Part shown: positions 7,437 through 9,035 of the stretch, one piece after another
How the letters are laid out: every line of letters begins with the position of its first letter
How positions within the stretch are numbered: position 1 is the stretch's first letter
Source of the DNA: Planctomycetaceae bacterium
GTDB taxonomy: Bacteria > Planctomycetota > Planctomycetia > Pirellulales > UBA1268
Assembly: GCA_002862165.1 (NCBI GenBank)
Contig: PKCL01000108.1
Coordinates: 1 to 9,035 of the forward strand
Direction of reading: 5' to 3'
Length of the DNA: 9,035 nt
Translations under genes and position numbers: made by a program
The notes under the pieces: model-generated
What the model was told of the DNA's origin: nothing
What the model saw: the letters and a program-made list of their open reading frames with translations, nothing else
The model's database searches: none

Positions 7437-8711
7437 ATGAAAATTGGACTCCTCGGATGCGATGAACAGATTCTAGCAATTGCTACTGCCGCGGTAGAGG
7501 CTGGGCATACCCTCAGCCCTGCTTACGACGCTCCAAATGACCTGCCATCATCACTTGCGAGTATTGATCGACAACCCCGTGAGCAATGGCAGGGCCTTTT
7601 GGAAGAAGATCTCTGTGATGCCATCCTGGTTGGAGTGGATGGGTGGAATGAGCAGCGAGCGGAGCAGGTGAGAACACTCGTTCAGGGCGGAAGACGACTT
7701 CTTATCGGCCACCCTGCTTCACTATCAATGCTCTGGGCGTATGAACTCGATATGATTCTCGCCGACTCCACGGCAATAGTCATACCCGCACTCGCAGCAC
7801 GACAGCATCCGATTATTCAATCACTCAAAACTCTTATAGAACAATCAATTGCTGGGATTGGTCCACTTGGACCCATTGAGTCTCTCCAGTTTGAACGTCG
7901 ACAACCTACTCGTGACCAGGACAGCGTTCTTGCGAACTTTGCTCGTGATGCTGATATTATCCGGGTACTCGTTGGTGATCCGCCGCGTCTCATGGCACTT
8001 GGTGGAGGTGACGCTGGATGGGCTACGCTCGCCGTAGGGCTGAGTGGACCTGATCAGGTTTCGGTTCGTTGGCATGTTTCGAAAGGGAAAACCAGTGAAC
8101 TGTCAATTCAACTGCTCTGTGAACACGGAACCGTCTGTATTGACATTCCACCTGAGGCTTGTGGGACCTGGAAGGTTACCTACACATCTGAATTAGAGGG
8201 AGTAGACCCTCTTCTCAACTTTCCATCAGAGACTCCTGATTTCGACCCAGCTCATGTGCTTCTTGCAAGACTTCTTCAAACTACTGGTGGCACGAGCGAA
8301 ATTTCATCAGAAAAATTAATTCCTCCAGCCACGTGGCCTGATGCTGCCCGCACCATTGAACTGGCAGAGACTATTCCACGGAGTGTCAAACGAGGAAGAG
8401 GAATCGATCTCCATCAGGAAGAGTTTAGTGAACTTGGAACCTTCCGTGGAACAATGGCATCACTCGGCTGCGGTATCATTATGGCTGGGCTTTTTCTTGT
8501 TTTCGTGGCAACACTTGTTGGTGGAGTCGCTCGTGCTGCTGGATGGAGTTTCGGCGAACGGCTCGCTTCGATCTGGCCGTATGCAATCCTGACAACGCTA
8601 CTACTTTTCCTTGTTTTACAATTCTTACCTTTTCTCCTCCCAAAGCAGTCCGAAACAAAACAGTCGGACAAACGCGTTGATTCAGACAGTTCGACCACGC
8701 GTAACTCTTGA
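7437..8711 (+). CDS. Gfo/Idh/MocA-like protein with C-terminal two-helix membrane tail, 424 aa
   Basis: The N-terminal half looks like the Rossmann fold of the Gfo/Idh/MocA oxidoreductases: MKIGLLGCDEQILAIATAA, then DAILVGV (61-67), then strand LLIGHPAS (88-95). The second half has ARDADIIRVLVGDPPRLMAL (169-188), like the family's HDID-type helix and strand. Two things depart from working enzymes: the nucleotide loop reads GLLGCD, without the third glycine of GxGxxG, and the EKP motif is replaced by GHP (91-93), so the catalytic Lys is absent. A conserved-looking stretch, RGRGIDLHQEEFSELGTF (319-336), leads into two membrane helices (about 341-364 and 380-402) and a polar tail. I recall similar proteins in planctomycetes, but know of no assigned function. 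It may bind a sugar or nucleotide at the membrane without catalysis. No clear ribosome binding site precedes the ATG. Confidence 0.75.
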   Translation: MKIGLLGCDEQILAIATAAVEAGHTLSPAYDAPNDLPSSLASIDRQPREQWQGLLEEDLCDAILVGVDGWNEQRAEQVRTLVQGGRRLLIGHPASLSMLWAYELDMILADSTAIVIPALAARQHPIIQSLKTLIEQSIAGIGPLGPIESLQFERRQPTRDQDSVLANFARDADIIRVLVGDPPRLMALGGGDAGWATLAVGLSGPDQVSVRWHVSKGKTSELSIQLLCEHGTVCIDIPPEACGTWKVTYTSELEGVDPLLNFPSETPDFDPAHVLLARLLQTTGGTSEISSEKLIPPATWPDAARTIELAETIPRSVKRGRGIDLHQEEFSELGTFRGTMASLGCGIIMAGLFLVFVATLVGGVARAAGWSFGERLASIWPYAILTTLLLFLVLQFLPFLLPKQSETKQSDKRVDSDSSTTRNS

Positions 8712-8759
8712 GGTTTTTTCGGCCACCGTTACATTTCACCCAGCCGGCACGGCAGTCTC

Positions 8760-8927
8760 ATGAAAGCCCCTCCATTGGCAAGGTATAGGGCTCCGGAAGA
8801 TGCAGCCAAACCCGATTCACGTGAATCGTCGAGGAATGATTTGAAGGGCGGCCGGAAACGTAGCCGCCAGTGGCCACTTTTGTCCGGGATCTTCTCATGG
8901 TGTATACGCGGGGCTGCCTGCTCTTAG
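8760..8927 (+). CDS. Possible small protein, 55 aa (weakly supported)
   Basis: An open frame from ATG 8760 to TAG 8925-8927 encodes a basic peptide with RNDLKGGRKRSRQWPLLSG in its middle and a short hydrophobic segment near its end. It overlaps the start of the protease gene by 31 bases in another frame. Against it: no Shine-Dalgarno sequence, several rare-type AGG codons, and palindromes within it that look regulatory. It is listed because it fills the otherwise empty gap and could be a small leader or coupled gene; it may equally be chance. Confidence 0.18.
   Translation: MKAPPLARYRAPEDAAKPDSRESSRNDLKGGRKRSRQWPLLSGIFSWCIRGAACS
8813..8828. promoter_or_regulatory. 16-base perfect palindrome, candidate operator
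   Basis: CGATTCACGTGAATCG is perfectly symmetric with no spacer and ends 68 bases before the protease ATG at 8897. A core CACGTG flanked by matching GATT/AATC arms is what a homodimeric helix-turn-helix regulator would bind. No regulator gene lies in the window and I cannot name the binding protein. Confidence 0.45.
8847..8868 (+). other. GC-rich hairpin with GAAA tetraloop, possible leader RNA structure
   Basis: GGCGGC (8847-8852) pairs with GCCGCC (8863-8868). Inside, CG (8853-8854) pairs with CG (8859-8860) around a GAAA loop of GNRA type, leaving a two-base TA bulge. The 10-base palindrome AGTGGCCACT (8869-8878) follows at once, then a run of four T that includes its last base (8878-8881). 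In RNA these would form a stable pair of elements 18-50 bases before the protease start. The T run is too short and the second stem has no loop, so a terminator is not called. Confidence 0.35.
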
Positions 8928-9035
8928 CGACTTTCGTTGCCCTTGTAGCACTCCCCCGTTTTGTGCGCGCAGAAGATCTCCGCCGGACTGCAATCGTACG
9001 GGCTATCCAGACAAGCCGAGATAGCGTTGTCAACA
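8897..9035 (+). CDS. Secreted trypsin/HtrA-like serine protease, N-terminus only (cut by window edge)
   Basis: Only 46 residues are visible. They give a clear signal peptide, MVYTRGCLLLATFVALVALP then RFVRA, with likely cleavage before EDL. The mature start contains RRTAIVRAIQTSRDSVVN, which matches the RxTPVVxAVExxxPSVVNI segment that begins the catalytic domain of planctomycete HtrA-like proteases. The same PSVVNV landmark is seen in the protease at 4960-6060. The frame remains open at the window end. An in-frame GTG at 8870 and a GTG directly after the ATG are alternative starts; the ATG gives the neatest signal peptide but has only a weak GGGA upstream. Catalytic residues lie outside the window, so activity and PDZ content are unknown. 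It is on the same strand as the Gfo-like gene, after 185 bases. Confidence 0.62.
   Translation, partial: MVYTRGCLLLATFVALVALPRFVRAEDLRRTAIVRAIQTSRDSVVN

Larger units (their letters stand above)
8712..8896. other. Intergenic region with a palindrome cluster before the right-hand protease gene
   Basis: These 185 bases separate the Gfo-like stop from the protease ATG on the same strand. The first bases hold a T6 run (8714-8719) without a proper hairpin before it. Further on come a 16-base palindrome (8813-8828), a GC-rich hairpin with a GAAA loop (8847-8868) and a 10-base palindrome (8869-8878). Such a gap with symmetric elements fits an independent, controlled promoter and leader for the protease rather than simple read-through. 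That reading is inference. Confidence 0.45.

Noticed and set aside
8709..8730. T6 run right after the Gfo-like stop codon as an intrinsic terminator
   Set aside because: The only pairing upstream (CTC, TT, GAG) has a two-base loop and a short stem, so a stable terminator hairpin cannot form.
8758..9033. Minus-strand open frame of 91 codons at the right end
   Set aside because: It is an Arg/Ser/Thr-rich antisense shadow. The plus strand there encodes a convincing signal peptide and protease start.
1..9035. CRISPR array, tRNA/rRNA genes, insertion sequences, phage or defence genes
   Set aside because: I found no regularly spaced repeats, no tRNA-like cloverleaf signals, no transposase or integrase motifs, and all long frames have other explanations.

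Overview
The window looks like a piece of a planctomycete chromosome, most likely from the Pirellulaceae-like marine group. This is inferred from protein style, not from a marker gene. The clues are a secreted Cys-type sulfatase beside a divergent GH10 glycoside hydrolase, a CinA with a degenerate C-terminal domain, a Gfo/Idh/MocA-like protein with a C-terminal two-helix membrane tail, and an RND permease with an N-terminus of planctomycete type. Base composition is moderate. Genes are densely packed, and I see no tRNA, rRNA, CRISPR array, insertion sequence or phage gene.

Layout. From 7298 leftward every recognised gene lies on the minus strand. In transcription order they are cinA (6096-7298), a membrane-anchored HtrA/DegS-type protease with one PDZ domain (4960-6060), a secreted sulfatase (3308-4870), a secreted GH10-family glycoside hydrolase (2085-3254), a 317-base gap, an RND periplasmic adaptor lipoprotein (397-1767), and the N-terminus of its RND permease, cut by the window edge (1-365). 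From 7437 rightward the genes are on the plus strand: a membrane-tailed Gfo/Idh/MocA-like protein (7437-8711), then the start of a secreted trypsin/HtrA-like protein cut by the right edge (8897-9035). The 138 bases between 7298 and 7437 form a divergent promoter region.

How the genes may work together. The adaptor and permease form a tripartite efflux pump. The sulfatase and GH10 genes are 53 bases apart, both are exported, and together they suggest removal of sulfate from, and cleavage of, a sulfated xylan-like glycan. The cinA and htrA genes are 35 bases apart and probably co-transcribed. Their link to the glycan pair (89-base gap) may be only positional. Two HtrA/trypsin-like genes bracket cinA and the Gfo-like gene.

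The most interesting items are the Gfo/Idh/MocA-like protein without the EKP motif and with a membrane tail, the GH10 enzyme with altered active-site surroundings next to a sulfatase, the eroded CinA C-terminal domain, and a compact cluster of palindromes just upstream of the right-hand protease. I did not find a clearly new multi-gene system.
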